64,000 nucleotides of DNA from Paragonimus westermani (taxonomy: Eukaryota > Platyhelminthes > Trematoda > Plagiorchiida > Troglotrematidae), in contig QNGE01000292.1 in NCBI GenBank assembly GCA_008508345.1, forward strand, positions 62,001 through 126,000, given 5' to 3'. Position 1 is the stretch's first letter. Each line of letters opens with the position of its first letter. This document shows positions 25,201 through 40,200 of this stretch, piece after piece. Under the pieces are notes generated by a model. The model was not told where the DNA came from, searched no databases, and saw only the letters and a program-made list of their open reading frames with translations. Made by a program: the position numbers and the translations under genes.

Positions 25201-28200
25201 ACCGGTATATTGAGATTGAAAATTACCTTCCAGTAAATGTCAAAGCATTGAACTGATCAATCCACAAAGTGTGGATTTCGGCTCTTTCTGAGTGTCACTT
25301 TGCCTTTTAAAAAATAGCGAATAAGTTTCTTGGCGTGTCTTTTGTACAAGGCTGTCAAAACAGTTAGCTCAAGAGTCGATCTGATCCCTTAACCAGTCAA
25401 GGCTCTGTTTGACGATAGTCAGACGATTCTGTGTATAGTTTGTTCGCATAAAGTACCGAGACGTACCTCTTGAGTTTCATTCGAGGTGATGAACAACAGT
25501 TTACGATTCTTGTAATAGCATTAGGAAAATCTGTGCTTCCAAATACTAGGATCTTTCGTTGGTACAGTCGTATTACCACCCGGTAACAGCGAGAGAAATA
25601 TGAAAATATCAGTCGGATTCATGTCCCAGGGTTGTTTAGCTCGTGAGTGTTGCCCAGGGATCGATGTCCCGATGCTTAATATCCCTATCACAGTCAGCTA
25701 TTTGTTCATTCAGACATGCGCAGTTGGAACTGCACTCCTAAAGGTACGACTGACAGATGCTGTGAATATATAATTTACATGACGTATCCTCAGCCCTGAT
25801 ACGACCACTTTTGACATCGCTGTGATCAAAACATATACAATACGTCTGTGACAATCTCTGGATTTTCTGTTCAGTGATAACTTCAAGTGTCAGTATGAGA
25901 CATTACTGCCCTCAACAGTGTAGTAAAGAACTTAGCGCAAAAGTGGGTTGCCGTGAGTTTTATAAAAGGGGTAGAAAGACAGGAGATAGCAAAAGACAAG
26001 AACAACTTTTTGAAAGGTTTTATGCGAAAGTTGACTGTGGTACTTTCGCGCCACAAATATACGACGGTATGCACAACAACTCTACTACTGAATTCAATCT
26101 TCGGCGGCGTCCTTCACAGCTTCCACCCAACAACAGTATACAAATTTAAAAGAGCCAGTGGGAGTTAGACCTGATGCAAAGATTTTCACAGTCCTACACC
26201 AACTCAAGGGTAACTCGGCCTGTCGTTTATCTTGTCACACCTAGCGAGCATAAGCAGGGCTCAACGTGGTAGGTACTAAGAAAGCATGTATAAAATGTAC
26301 CTGAGATTTCTTAAAAGATGAAGTAAAAGCACTTTGTGTAGAAGGAAGCTACCAGATTTCTACACACGTCGTGTGATGTTATCGCTTCCCAAGTGATACT
26401 GCCACCACAAACGGACAACGATTTGTAGGCAAAACGAAACACGGTTGCGAACGACTTTGAATGAGAATAATCAGAAGTTAATGGTTAGCAAACCAAAGCA
26501 CATCAGAATTCAGATAGTTTTTCAGATCATGTGAGGTTTGAAGCATACCATGAAAACGTTTTCTGCATTTACACCACAAAATATTTGCGACAGTGTAACC
26601 TACAAGGTAAGACGTGAGCTGGATATCATCAGACTGATTAAATTCAAGCAAGAGATGACGAAATAATCAAGGATCGCACCGATAACCGTGTAAATGGAAG
26701 TTCACATCGTGACGTCTGAGCCGTCAAGAGTCTTCCTCGCGAAATGCAAGCATGAAGGTATTTGCTTGAATATACCAGTACTTTCATCGAGACGTACTGG
26801 CTGCGGGTGGTACAGACGAGTATCCGCTTACCATGTGCGCAAAAACCACAAATAAAAAAGCGGGGAATTAGCAGTGCGTCCAAAGTATTGACACTTGAAA
26901 ACACTCAACATAAAATCCAATTGCCCATATCTGGCGTGTACTGGTGATGCCCATTCACATGAGTTCAACAGGTAAAGGGAGCTGATCAGAACAGAAAAAA
27001 GAGAAACCAAGGTTGCGAACAGCTGTTTTCGCTGATTCTCGTCAGGTATGTACAATTACAAGGGATTCATTGGACCTATATACAGAACAGGAATATGATT
27101 ATATGTAATGGTTAGTCCTCCTTTGGCTAACCATATGTAAATCGCCTGAAACTCAGCTGTCCAACAACCCGATTGACGCGTTGTCATACACCGGTCACAT
27201 GATTCGTATAAACACAACATATACACACAAACCGACCACCATGCAGGTAGACAGTCATCCACAGTTTCCATGGCTATTACCATTACGCGTAACCATATTC
27301 CTGTTTTATATTCAAGTCCAATGAATCCCTTGTAATTGTGTATGCCTGATGAGAACTACCGAAAACAACCTTGACTTCTTCTGAATACTCTGGATCTGAT
27401 GAAAAAAGGAGAAATCTGTGGAAATTCAAATGAATAAAAAGCTGTCCAAACTTACAGTATACACAGCAAGCACTGCCAACTGGTTGTAGGATCTTCCGTT
27501 CTTAGGAATAAGTAGCTGCGCTTTTTGATACCAGCTACAAACAAAAAGGAGATATAGAATGAGGAATCTATTTTTATTGCTTGAAATAATCACATAATAT
27601 TCCTGAGAGATTGCTCCCAAACGCCTGTGGGTGACAGCTTGGTCACACGAAATCAAGAAAAGCAGTTGTCAACACGTTCACTTCACAAGCACGAGGGACA
27701 GGAAGCAACTTCTAGTCCCGAGTAAGATGTACCTTGCTGATATGCGCAACAACGCTTCAGCCTATGGTGCTACTTTTCAAAGTTGGCTGATCGAAAGATT
27801 GCTTGAATTGTGGTGGTTGCAAGTAAATTTAAGCGATGTTCAATATGAAATGTAACATATCTAGGTTTAGTCTATCAATCAGTTCCATCGATTAGACAAG
27901 GTGGGAACAAGCCTAAAACGGTCGCCTTATCACAAAAAATTGCACCAGGAAGACAGAGTCAAAAAATAGATTCAGAATTACGACAAGGTTTATTAAAGAG
28001 GACGAAAAGAGAAAGCAAACAAATCTCAAGTATTGGAGACTAAACAGAAATACGGTAAGGTCAATGGCGACACAATTACGAAGCTGTTAAAATAAACCGG
28101 AACCGAGGAGGACAACTCTAAGGTCATGGCTGGAGTGTCGTAAGCTAATTCCGTGATATGGACCATTTGTATATTCAAACATGACTTCCCTGTTATTTTA

Positions 28201-31200
28201 ACGGCCATTCGGGGTGAGTTGGGTGCTAATTACACGTGGCGTTGTTTCATCTTATTCTTAGGTTGAGATAATCGAGGAAAAATCACCTGCGTTGTATTCC
28301 ACTGGGCTTCTTTGGCGCTAGACAAGTCGTATCGGGTGTTCCAGGGCAATATATAACAAAATACTCTCAATCGAAACGAGGCAAAGAAGAGGATAGGCAA
28401 CGTTCTGTTTACAAACCAGTGAAGCATGTGGTGAACGTATGCCACGGGCAGCCATTACAACCACGAAGTTGGACGTAAGAAGTTTCCTATGAATAAACAC
28501 GTTCAAGTCAACAACATAGCTGACGGCACAGGCGATGCAATATTTAACTCGGGTGGATCAGAGTTAAACGATTTGTGGTTACCAGTAGTCAGTGGATAGC
28601 ACTATTTCGGTAGCAGCCTCACGAGTTAGCAACAAGCAAGTCGCACAATCCTACACAAGACCATTCAAACTGATCAGGATTGGAAGTCATTAATATAAAG
28701 CGTTTTGTGCAACGTAACACAGGAACACGCAAGGGTACGTGGTCTGATTCAGTTCAGCTGTGCATCGTAACACGGCAAAAAAATAACGACGGAGAGGGGT
28801 GTAGATTCGAGATAACACCAGATACGGGGATAACCAGTTTGTTACAGGTTAGTAAATGCATCAATAAACAAACAGGAGAAGTTTCTCCTGACTTACTTTC
28901 TGGCTCTGCCAAAATTACGTTCCCCGGTCAGCAACTCTTTGTATCGGGCGAGGTCACCCAAAAACAACATGAGCTTCTGTGCACTTAGGTAGACCAGACG
29001 ACGGGTCCTCGATCGAGTCTCCGGAGGTGGGCGACTATCCATCAGCAAAGGGCCCAGTTGGACACGGTGAATAGTTTGAATACGTTCCAACAGGTGTGCC
29101 AAACGCTGTTCTCCCGTGGAAATCACATCCGAGAGGCAAATCTGTTGTAGCACCGTTGCAACCTCGGCATGATCTTCCGCGCTGGATGAATCATTCGTCA
29201 TTCGGCTCGCAGGAATAAGGCTAAATAATAGAAATAAAAAGACGTGCAAAAGCGTGTGACACAAAATGAAACCAGTATTTAAAAAAAAACTAAATGAAAA
29301 CAAATTATTCTCTTCTGGATTACCTTTAAAATGAACCAACTGTGCCTTGCAGAAGTTGCGAAAATGATCCTAGAGCCTACATTAGGGAACAAGACAACCG
29401 GTAGGACGTCGCAACGTAACACAATGGGTTGTAGAATGGAGAGCTGCCAAGAAAGTGAAACAACCGTTTGAAACAAAACATTTTCTTATGGGCTTCACGG
29501 GAAGATCTTCATGTGGCGACAAGTGTCAGCGAAAAAAGAGACAAATACTCCCACTAGCGATATTGTAGGAATATCCGGTGTAACAAAGAGAGGTGGCAGC
29601 CAATCGTTTTATGAAGAGAGTAACGTCAAAGTAACTCGAAGGATCGACAAGAACACAAACAGTTTGTGAGACCTGGTCCTGCGATCAAACTGATCACCTG
29701 CGATTAAAGATTCCAGCTTAACTGCGTGTAGTCTGGTAACATTCGAAACTCAAAAGAAGCATACAACGACTTTAACCAATTGACACACTTCATTGGAACT
29801 CCATCGCGGTGGAGACAGCCATAGGGAACGTGTCGGGCAACCAGTGTAAAAGCTAAGACTCCTGAGCATCTTGGGTGCGACAGAAACAAGGTTACTATCC
29901 TCGTGGTTGCTACAGGATGTTCGAGTACGCACTTACCGATGGGAATAAATTTTAGTAATTCCCAACAGGTGAGGTACTTAATCAGCCTTCCACACGAGAA
30001 ATGCAGTCCGCTCGGATTACAATCTCTCACCACTATTTTTGAGGAAAGCTGGAACTTCATTACTTTTCAACAAACTAAGCTTCAAAGCCACTTCACCCTT
30101 CGATGGAAGATCATCAGAGATTTCACGACTAAGAGAACCATTTTCACCATCCGTAGTTGAATGAGCCGGTTCAAGCCAGTTTGGCTGCTCCCCAAAGAGT
30201 CCAACTCATCTGTCAATTCGCCACAATAAGCTGAAAACACATGAGCCATCTTCTTCACACACAGTCCACTAACTACTTGTCAACAAACAGTGCAACCACG
30301 CATCACAGAAAACAGCTTTCGATCATTCTCTGGAAAAAGCCTTTTCTATCTCTTCATTAAGTGAGTTTGTGTTTAGATTCATGGAGGTCTTTGTGCTAAT
30401 CGGAATCAGAACGGATCAGTTGACGTGAGTTCAAAAGCTATCGAATCGACAGAAGTCAACTTATACCGTACCTGTAGCACTTCACTGTCAGAAGTGTGGA
30501 CGGCTGTTGAGATTTACGCCCAACGCCGTTCCGGATCACCCCACCTTTCTGACCCGGATGGTTTTAATGAGAGATTCATACATGCTCGCCGTTCAGTTTC
30601 CAACTGAATATTTTGTTTGCTAGCAAGTGATGTCTGAGCTGACGATAAGCCTGCACAAAAAATGGAGTGAAGAAATGAAGACGCTCATCATACGGTGGGT
30701 CTGGTTCGTCTCCCGGGCTCTGTCCCTCTTGACTCACGGAGTGGGCGGCTGGAGACTTTAGGTGAGATGACGGTTAATCGGATTCAGTAGTGTCAACATT
30801 GTCATCGTTTGGCCAGGATGTCAGAACTAAGTGCACTTGATGACGTGGGACAGTGGAGGCCATAAAGAAGCTTTCCTCTCGATGATGGCTTACTTCCACT
30901 TATATCTAGGTCGTTCGCTTGCAAGGCACAGACACCTTGATGTTAGAATTCCGAGTAGATCTGATAGGTTACCTTCCTTATTTTTTCATCTTTTTCTTGG
31001 TCATAACTTGATTTTTCTTCGTGGTTATATGGCAGTTAAACATCAGCGGGAACTGCTGAGGTATAGTTGTCTTTGGTGATGACGATGAACTGGCAGCTAA
31101 CGGCAACTCGTACCCATGGTTTGACCACAAACAGCGGCCTCTACGTGGCGTACTGACGTCTTTTGCGATGAAATATGTCGTTCGGAATGCGGAGTCCGTG

Positions 31201-34200
31201 AGACGCGCATAACCGTAGAAGTCGATCGCTCCTGTCTATGCGCTGTGCTCGGGCATCAAATGTGCCACCCAGCATTCTCTCTTTTGAAGTAAGGCGATCG
31301 AGTTGTGCGCTTGTCTCACAAACGAGTACAATGATGTCCGGGTATTCGGTTTGTGCCAAAACATCAAAGAAGGCATGGTAGAAGGTGTTCCTGGAAGCAT
31401 CTAAACTATTGTCTGTCCGAGGTATACGCAGATGACAAATTAACATGGTCTTTTTAGTCTGCGTAAACAAACTAACTGGTATAGTAAGTCTGACGGCATG
31501 CGAGCGACAATGCATTGGGACCCAATAGAGTGAGCTCTGTTCTATGAAAGCACCTAGTGCGACCTACACACCCGAATGATCGCGACACCTGGCGTCATCG
31601 TCACGAGAAGCCCTGGAAAAGAATCGCTGAGAAGGCGTTGCTCGATCGCGAACTCAGAAGGACGCATATGTAAAAAAGCGGCCGGGTGCTAGCGAAGACT
31701 GTACTATTTTGATGTTCAGTTCAATGCTAACTGCCTCTGTTCATTAGTTGGTCTTACGATGGGGCCTATCATACAGAAATGAGGACGAAAAAGTAATTCG
31801 ATACCGTGACATCTATTCGGTTGCATCGTGAGTGTGAATTCCACCACCTTCACCATCCAACTTTCCGTAATAATGATCTCTCCATAAATCACCGCAATCA
31901 CGTGCTTTCAGTGTCTTGAAGGTTTACATCCACACTTCTGCAGCAGCAGCTCTGTGAATATGGGGATAGCAGACGATAATATTTGTCTCGCGAGCGCGTT
32001 TGAACCACTGTCAAATAGAGCTATCAACAGTCGAATTTGGGGCAACACTTTTCAGAGGTTTCTAAGGATGTCGATAGCCTACTTCTAAATTTCCGGATAG
32101 TTTTTCATATCACAAAGCAAATCAAATATCTCAGTTTTACTGACGTAACCCCCGTCTGAAAAATTCACTGGACTACTGGGTAAGCATTGTTCATAGCCCT
32201 ACCCTAGCAAAATGTTGTTAATTCTATAGGTGTTTCATCAAAAAACATGTTGACAAATGGCCGAGTGAGCATCGCAGGGATAGTGGGTTGTTCTTCAGAT
32301 GCAAAGGCCTATTGAGAGTTACCCGGTCAACAGCATAAGTCGGTGAGACAGTTGACCATAGAGCGTAAAATATCAGGACGCCACGACCTAACTCAAAAAA
32401 TGGTGGGCGAAATAAATAAGTTTTTTATTCACGAGTGACAGCCCGATCGAATTCTACGTTAAAAGCCTAGAATCATCATTCGAGCTAGTAAACAGCACCC
32501 ATAAAGCACTCGTTCGATTAGATGTTTGGCTGGTTCGAAGGTTACAACATATGGAGCAATCCTTTCAACAGAATGTTAGGGAAACTCATTTTTCCGTCTA
32601 CAACCACCTCCACCCTCAAAAAAATAATTTTACCCATCGGAATGAACAAGAGTTCTCAGAACCATTTGAAAGCAAGCACCCAGCTTTGAAAGAGCAGGTC
32701 GGTTTTGAAATGCTGGACGGGTTCCCGGACGAGACGTTGAAGGGGTGGCTTATGAGTGAGCGGTTTTGTTTTGTTAACGACGGATTTCGTGGAGGGTGAT
32801 GGCACCCGGCCTGTATCGATGAGGCTTCTTCAAGCCTCCCATAGAGGGCACACTTTTGCGAGCGGCCTTGGTGGCAAGCTATTTACACGGCGCCTTCCCA
32901 CCACTCAATTTACAAGCGGTCTGCTTAGTATGAACCATAGCGAGAAAAACACAGGGATGACAAGGAGGCAATAATCGCAGCAGTCAACATCGAACCTGAT
33001 TTACACCTCATCCGCAGCTATGCTCTCCGACCACTTCCGCTGACAGCAGAGACGATTAAAGAGGTAACCAAAGAAGACCCCATTTTGAGGCAATTTATGA
33101 CATTTCATCCGTGTAACGCTCCGAGCTCAAAGTGGCTGTTTTCTTTACTACACAGAAGAAAATTCGACTTCTGTTGGGCGCATTACTAGTCCGCAGACGA
33201 TCCACCATATCACTCCGAAGGTTTGCAACACAGGGACAACCAGAATTTTATTATGCATGATGTGTGAATGTGTTGACCATTAGCCTAGTGTAAGCGGAAC
33301 TGTGTATGAAGAACAGTTCACTTAACATTGGCTAATCGCGACAACGTTTTGGAGGAAGTTTAACCGAGCTCAGCCAAACCATACAGATGACAGCACTCAA
33401 ACGGTCAGCTACTGTGTTCCAAAAGACCCCCAAAAACAAAAGCCAAAATAGCCTTGGAGGTTATGCTGTCCAAGGGAAATAAGGCTTCTGGATCGTATCT
33501 TTTTCTCTTTCTCTTTGCGAAGACGGTGGATAAAGGACTGTCACTGAAACTGACAAAACTCCACCAAACAGGTTTAGGAAACTGAAGAGGTACTTCTTGA
33601 CTGGTGTCTCTCAACGGCTTCATTCCCGTTTTCGAAACAGGGGCCAGAAGTCTGTTTGATAGCCTCTATCAACTACAGATTACTCACTGAATTTGCATTT
33701 TCGCCTCACCAAACACACAGGAAGTCAGATAAGCTGTGAACAGGCACAAATCTGATTCAGTCGAAGGTATATTGATCACGCTAGTAATTCTCGACGGGTC
33801 TTGGAGCATCGACGCCCTTATTCGCGGCCGATAACACTGGGCTGATTGAACCTAAAGGATGCTTTCGATTCAGTTGCTCAAAACGTTCTCTGGAACCGTC
33901 TGTCTCGCCTGCTAAGATCAATATATACGTACTCTACGACCAGACGATAATCACTTCTAGTTATGTTCGTCAGAAATGCCCGATACATCCTGACCAGTTT
34001 TTTCATGGATAACATTATGGAAGGTGTGTTTTAGCAAATCAAACCGCCTACTATCAAGTGTCTTCCTGGAACCAAACTCGCTGACATAGCGTGCGCAGGT
34101 GATATTGTTTTGTTTAGTTCTCCTACTGTCTCCACGTACAGAGAAAGACCTACCGTTTTCCAAACAGCTGGGACAGTCAACTCTGGCAAACGCATTAACC

Positions 34201-34203
34201 TTC

Positions 34204-34254
<51 letters not shown>

Positions 34255-37200
34255 CCTACTAAATATTAAAACTGTTCGCAGTATCTTTTCCAAGTTTCAA
34301 CTGGGTTAGTAAAACATTTCATGTCCCTCAGAATAATGTGAGACAACAGCTCCGACGATGACCTCCTCTGCAAGCACACAGTGTTTGACCGACCATTTCA
34401 GTCGTTTCGATAACCGTTTGAAAACGGTTTTACTCATCTCCAACCGAGAACACTTTCTGGAGCATCGCACATACTAATACTAGGTGGATTTAAAAAAAAA
34501 CACTTGTAGACCAGTTCACGTATAAAATGTTGACAAATCTTAGGACTACGCGACATGTTTCTAGGCAGCAACTGGGTACATATCACACAAGGCAACTGCT
34601 GCAACTATACAAAAATTGGTTACAAATATCTAAGAACCGACTGTTAGTAGAGTGTGGAAAGCAAATGTGCGAGTACATCGGCGGCTTCGGAACCTGTTGT
34701 TTGTCCATCTTGCGGACGTGTCCTAGTCAATGAAGCTTGGGTGAGCATCAGCGCGGCGTCAACCTCGTCAGTGTCCGTTCGTCACAGTGCCTCAAGGTCC
34801 GGCTACCGAATGCCCGAAATGTGCCTTAGAAATTGAGCATGGGAACAGCTCAGATAATGCACATTCTGTTTATATGTTCTAGTTTCACTGGGCAGACAGC
34901 ACGATTTATCAGTAGACAAGCAATTTCATTTTCACCTTCGGGCTGTAGTTCTAGATACGTCTTTCAAGACGGCCGAATGTCGCACTAGCACTCGCCATAC
35001 GAGTTCGCAGCTCACGGTCCACGGACAGATCTGTAGACGAATTGCTACCCAAGTAGCAGAAGTCTGCGCAGCTATCCATAATATCTTCGTTGATGTGGAT
35101 TCCAGGTAGAGACACATCATCTCCACCCGGAAAAGGCTGATAGAAGGAAAATGTCACCCATGTTGATATTCAAATCAAATTTGGGTGCCACAGCCGCAAA
35201 AACCTTGGCCAGTCGCTGAATTTCCGCTTCGCCATGTGCAAGTAGAGGACTGTCACCTACGAACAACAGTACGTGCATTACTGAAGTACGTAGCCGGATT
35301 GGGGCGCCGAAACGTAGAACATTTAGCAAGCAGTCGTTCACGCGGTATTCTACTCCAATACCGCCTTTAGAGTACTGAAGAACAACTGTTAACACTGATT
35401 TCGGAATACGGTCCTTTTGTTTTCATTGTCCGAGTCTACTGTGAAAATAATAAAAGCCGCATTCTACTCTCTTATCAAGCTGGACATAGCTGTGCTGTTG
35501 TCATCGAACCAGGCCGGTCGTTTATGGCGCTGGATAGTGACTGGATCGATGGCTTCTGCCGTGATCCGCTCTTTGAGGTTTTGCCACATAATCCCGGGAG
35601 TAGTGGATACAGGAGCGTCTTCGAGATGAACAGCAACCTCACGTTGAAAAGTAGTCCTTGATTTTGAGTTCCTTAACCAATTAACATCCAGCTTCTGCTG
35701 CTGTCAGGATGACCTAGAATAAGCAGGCTTGCAAACATGAATGAAAAATATGGTTTTGACCAGCTATGCTACATTCAGCTCCACACCCATTCGCATGATA
35801 CTCAGTTCACGAATGTCACTCTATCGCACGATCAAGTATTCAAGCAAATGACGATTACTTTGAGAGTGATTCCGGGTCATGATATCAATCGCACCCGGCT
35901 GGAATCGGGTATTTGTGAAGGCCAACCCGCGAATAGTACATAGATGGAGCAGACGATTATCGTTCTCCCTGACTGCACTGAGGCCGTGGAGTCCGAGGAA
36001 TTCCAGCTTCAACTCCAGTTGAAGTCGTCCAGAATAAACCCTCGGAAAAATATACCGGTTCGTCCACGGTATAACAATGTGCCTATAAGTCGAATTGTCC
36101 TCCGCTCAATAGGTGAAACTGAAAATCTTGGCCCCGAGAATAACGCGATTGTACCCCCTAAATGCTCCCAAGACAAACCAAAGGATGGGTACGAAACGCA
36201 AATTTTCGCCACTCCAAAAACGTATGGAGGAAATTGTAGAGTATTCATAAGGTACATGGCGACCTGCAAACATTATCAAATCATAAGATCGAAGAACAGT
36301 TACCAAAACTAGTAGTTAAGTGCAATATGCCATCAATGAGCATAGGGAAATAAAAGTCGAACAGGTGATAAACGACCGAAGGTTGCCTCTCAACTGGTCT
36401 GGACAATTCTGCTCATTCTGATTAGATCAAATCGTTTTCTCGATGAAGGAGGAAGCTTTAGACGAAAAAATGAGATTCCCCGAAATTCACCCATCAGTAT
36501 CAAGCGGATTGGGGCGGACGGGTAATCGCAGAACTGGTCCTTTGCATCAACGATGTGGCGCATAGTTCGGCCGTAAACACTGAGAAATGTGACAGACTTA
36601 CCTTCACTGAGTCGCAGGCGCATGGACATGATCCGAGGGCTGATGCCGTGCGGTTCGCCTATCATTACAGAAACGATGCGGTAAGCGACTGCGAAACAGA
36701 TACCCTAACTCCGAGCACCGCCCACAGGTCACCTATCTAATAGGAGGTGTATATAGCACCTGCTTCCATGAGCTTACCTTAGCCTGTCAGCCTTGTCTCA
36801 ATCAAGACTGTGAAGTCGATGCTGTAGCGATTCAGTTCATGGCGATTAATGTGGTGTTGTGTTCTGTGCATCCGGTTGCGCATCGATCCAGCAACATACA
36901 TACATCCTATGTTCCAAAGAACAGCGTCCAAGGGCGAGCCTCAGGTTGGAAGTCGTGGTACTGAGACTTATGTGAGCGATTTCTACGTTAGAGTTAATGT
37001 TAAAGGGACCAATGGTTAGACGTAGCATATTTTCACTCATATACCAAGACAAGGCGACCCGGTTTATCTTATTTGACGGTCGATGCAATGTCTAATTTGA
37101 TTTGTGTTGTACTGTCATTACCTATGTGGGCCTGGGATACAGCCAGGAAGCCCAGATCTAGGAAAGAGAACGATTTGGGTCCTTAAAGAAAACCATTGAC

Positions 37201-40200
37201 TCAAACGAAGGACACTCTCCCTGAATGAGGGGCCAGCTTCATACAAACCCTTCGAAACTGGAGAACCAGAAGCTGTAGTTCGTTCGTTCTCTACCTACTA
37301 GACTACCAGGTACCGGTGGTCCTGTCGGTGCGATCTCCGTATCGCAAAGTATGTTAGTGGAATGTGTAAACGTATACAAACACAACAGATTACTCAAGCA
37401 GCAAGACCGCGATAAATGTGCCGAATGAAACGATAGAACAAAACAGGTGAATCACAAACAAATGAGCAATAACACACTGACACCATCGATTATGAGAGGA
37501 ATTGATTTTGGTTAACTGCTTCCCTTTGGCCCACCTGACACGATTTAACAATCAAGGGCCGAAGTCTCAGTCAACATAAACCACCAGGTCAAAACAGCAC
37601 ACAAACCTGATAACCACGACAAGGTGACTCAGACAGACCGACATGAACCTCAAACCAATAGACTGGCAATATAAAAAAAGAGTTGAAACGCTACTTCCGA
37701 TAGCTCGAACGCCACTGAATCCCAACCGATCCGGACTTACATGCTTCCAGTGGACAAGCGCTCATCACCAGTCTTGCTACAACACAAGACACAATTAGCC
37801 AGAGCGCTGTAGGCCGCTTCGTCACTTACAACCGCAATCAGGACTCCGATACTTAGACAAGCTCTTCATTGTTGTACAATATGTGCCAACACGCACTGAT
37901 GCAATGCATAACACACACACACGGATGTGGCTAGATGGCACCGTGATATGAACTACTACCAGCGCAGCTGGGACGTGGAATGTTATGGAAAAAAAAATGA
38001 CAAGAAAAAAGAACCGCGGCTGTAAAGCCATGATCACCACATGGGATTTGAAACACACAGCGCAACAAGGACAGAGTAGAATTAAGAGACACTATAGCGG
38101 AACTCACTTAGTGCCAGTTGGGTCATTTATCCAGGAACGCAGCAACTCAAGCACAGTATAAAAGATGGATTTCCACATGCCTTGTTCTACGTGAGCTGTG
38201 TTACAGAAGTCGAGATCAGCCAGAATGACACTTTCGAATAGACTGAACAGTCTGTCTCGCAGTCGTTGCACTGCCGACCACCATTTGAAGATTAATAGTT
38301 GCGTTTCTGTCCACTTTTTGCCAGTGGTAGGGTGAGGGGGAGGTGGGCTTAGACAAGGCATGGCTCGAGCACAAAGACCTGGTGGAATGAGCAGTGCGTT
38401 TAGGGCGCCATCCAACTGAACAATCTGTTGCATGGCTGTTGATATTTTCTCACTGAAAAGCACGAATTAGGATTCACAGACAGTTAACTATTGGTTAACA
38501 TCAGATACAACCACGAAGTGACGAACGATGCTTGAATGAGTGAGGACAAAAAACATATTTCCAGCTTTGAATCACACGCGTGGATACTGTATATCGAGCC
38601 GATGAAATTCCGTCAGAAAAAAAACGCAGCAACACATTAAGATCGGGAGGTATGTGAAATTTACAACATTTTGAGACAAAATATGCAAGAATGCCGTTGA
38701 ACGTTACATACCACTCAATATGACGACGTTCGCAATTAGCAGTGTTTATGGTCGCGCTGTCCCTGATCGATTTGGCACTTTTCAACCTTGCACCAAGGAA
38801 CGGCTAAAATTCTTATCGCCCGCAACTACAGTTTCATGAGTCACTGCAGCTGCATTGAATAACTCAGACTGAGAAATAAACATCTGTCAACAAAAGGAAC
38901 GTAGAACCCGGAAAGAGCTATTTGTGTGTCTTTACTACAGAGGTTATCTGACGCCATCTTTCAGCCTATACCGATAAACACACTGACGGAATGTGGCGTT
39001 GCTCACGTGATAAGCTTAATCTGCCAGGGAGAACGAAGGAGATAGCGGTGATAAAACACTCAAGACCCGTATGAACACTGGGTAGATAGCTCGAGTCTAA
39101 GAGAAAGATGGACAGCACATGGACGCCCCAAACTTTACACCTGATCGAGAGGCGGATGGGTCAGTGATGCCAACCGGGATGTGTTTAAGATGCATCATGT
39201 GCCTAAGCAACGATCGGGACAGGAACCCGACCTACAGTGGCCAACACAGTGATAAACGAATTCATCCATCCACACTAAGTCATCATATGCTCACCTCGTA
39301 CATTACGCCAGTAAGCCACAGCGTCGACAGAGTGCTCGGTGGGGCAGACGACTAGCTGGCATCCTCAGCACACGGCCTAGCTATCTGTGCCTGTGCAAGT
39401 GTAAGGACTGAACAAAAGAACTCAACTGACAATCACCACCGAATACCCGCCTCATAACCCCTTCGTTGCTTACTCGTGGGTGCCACCCGATGCGTGCGAT
39501 CGAACACAGACTTTGGTGGTCAAATACCTCAAGACTGTTCAAGTCTTCCACTCTGAGTAACCAAGGTTCCCAGCCGTAAAATGATACAGCCCTCACGGTT
39601 ACCTTATATACGCGACACTGAAGTCTCACATACATGCCCCTCTGTTTCCAGAAATGTCCCAGATTGGAGAATACCGTCCTAGCCTTAAACACACGCGCTT
39701 CTATCTCATTCCCCACACCTCCACCGCCACCGCTTATGTAGCTTCCCAAGTATAAAAACTGGTCAACAACTCCCACGATGTCATTATCCAACATCAAATC
39801 TACATACTCAGAGCAGTCTTGCACAATCGTTTTGCACAATATGGCTGCAAAACGCATTCCGAAGTACTTAGAAGAGTGTGAAAGAGAGTCTGGCATTGTT
39901 TGTGTTGCTGGAAAGTCGTCAAAAAACAACAACCTGTAGTCAGCATAAGCAAGGCCAGTCAGTCTTCCACCCAGCAGGAGGTCCATGCCGACATCTTGTG
40001 AGTGCCGAAGACGGCCCGCTATTAGTTCGTCCATAGGAACAATAAACAAAAATGGTGAAAGTGGATGGCTCTGACGTATGCCATTGTTGGTGCTCAAACT
40101 GTCCAACAGTTCACCGCAAAAATTAACCCGAGCTGAAGTGCACGAAAAAGGCACCGACAGTATGTCAACACACTCTGTCGGGACACATCTGAGTTTGAGA

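Larger units (their letters stand above)
29221..38107 (-). other. SMG6 intron 3
   Basis: An 8.89-kb intron packed with repeats: LINE pieces at 29.7-30.0 and 31.1-31.5 kb (minus) and 33.4-34.2 kb (plus), a possible Gypsy piece near 33.0 kb (plus), a CTAT microsatellite at 34.2 kb, and an RTE-like LINE at 34.9-36.7 kb (minus). 36.7-38.1 kb appears unique and empty. Confidence 0.75.

Noticed and set aside
28680..28988. 102-codon plus-strand ORF
   Set aside because: Runs antisense into SMG6 exon 4 and across intron 4; no recognised motif.
34204..34253. Regular repeat that could suggest a CRISPR-like array
   Set aside because: It is a 4-bp microsatellite with no spacers, in a eukaryotic intron.
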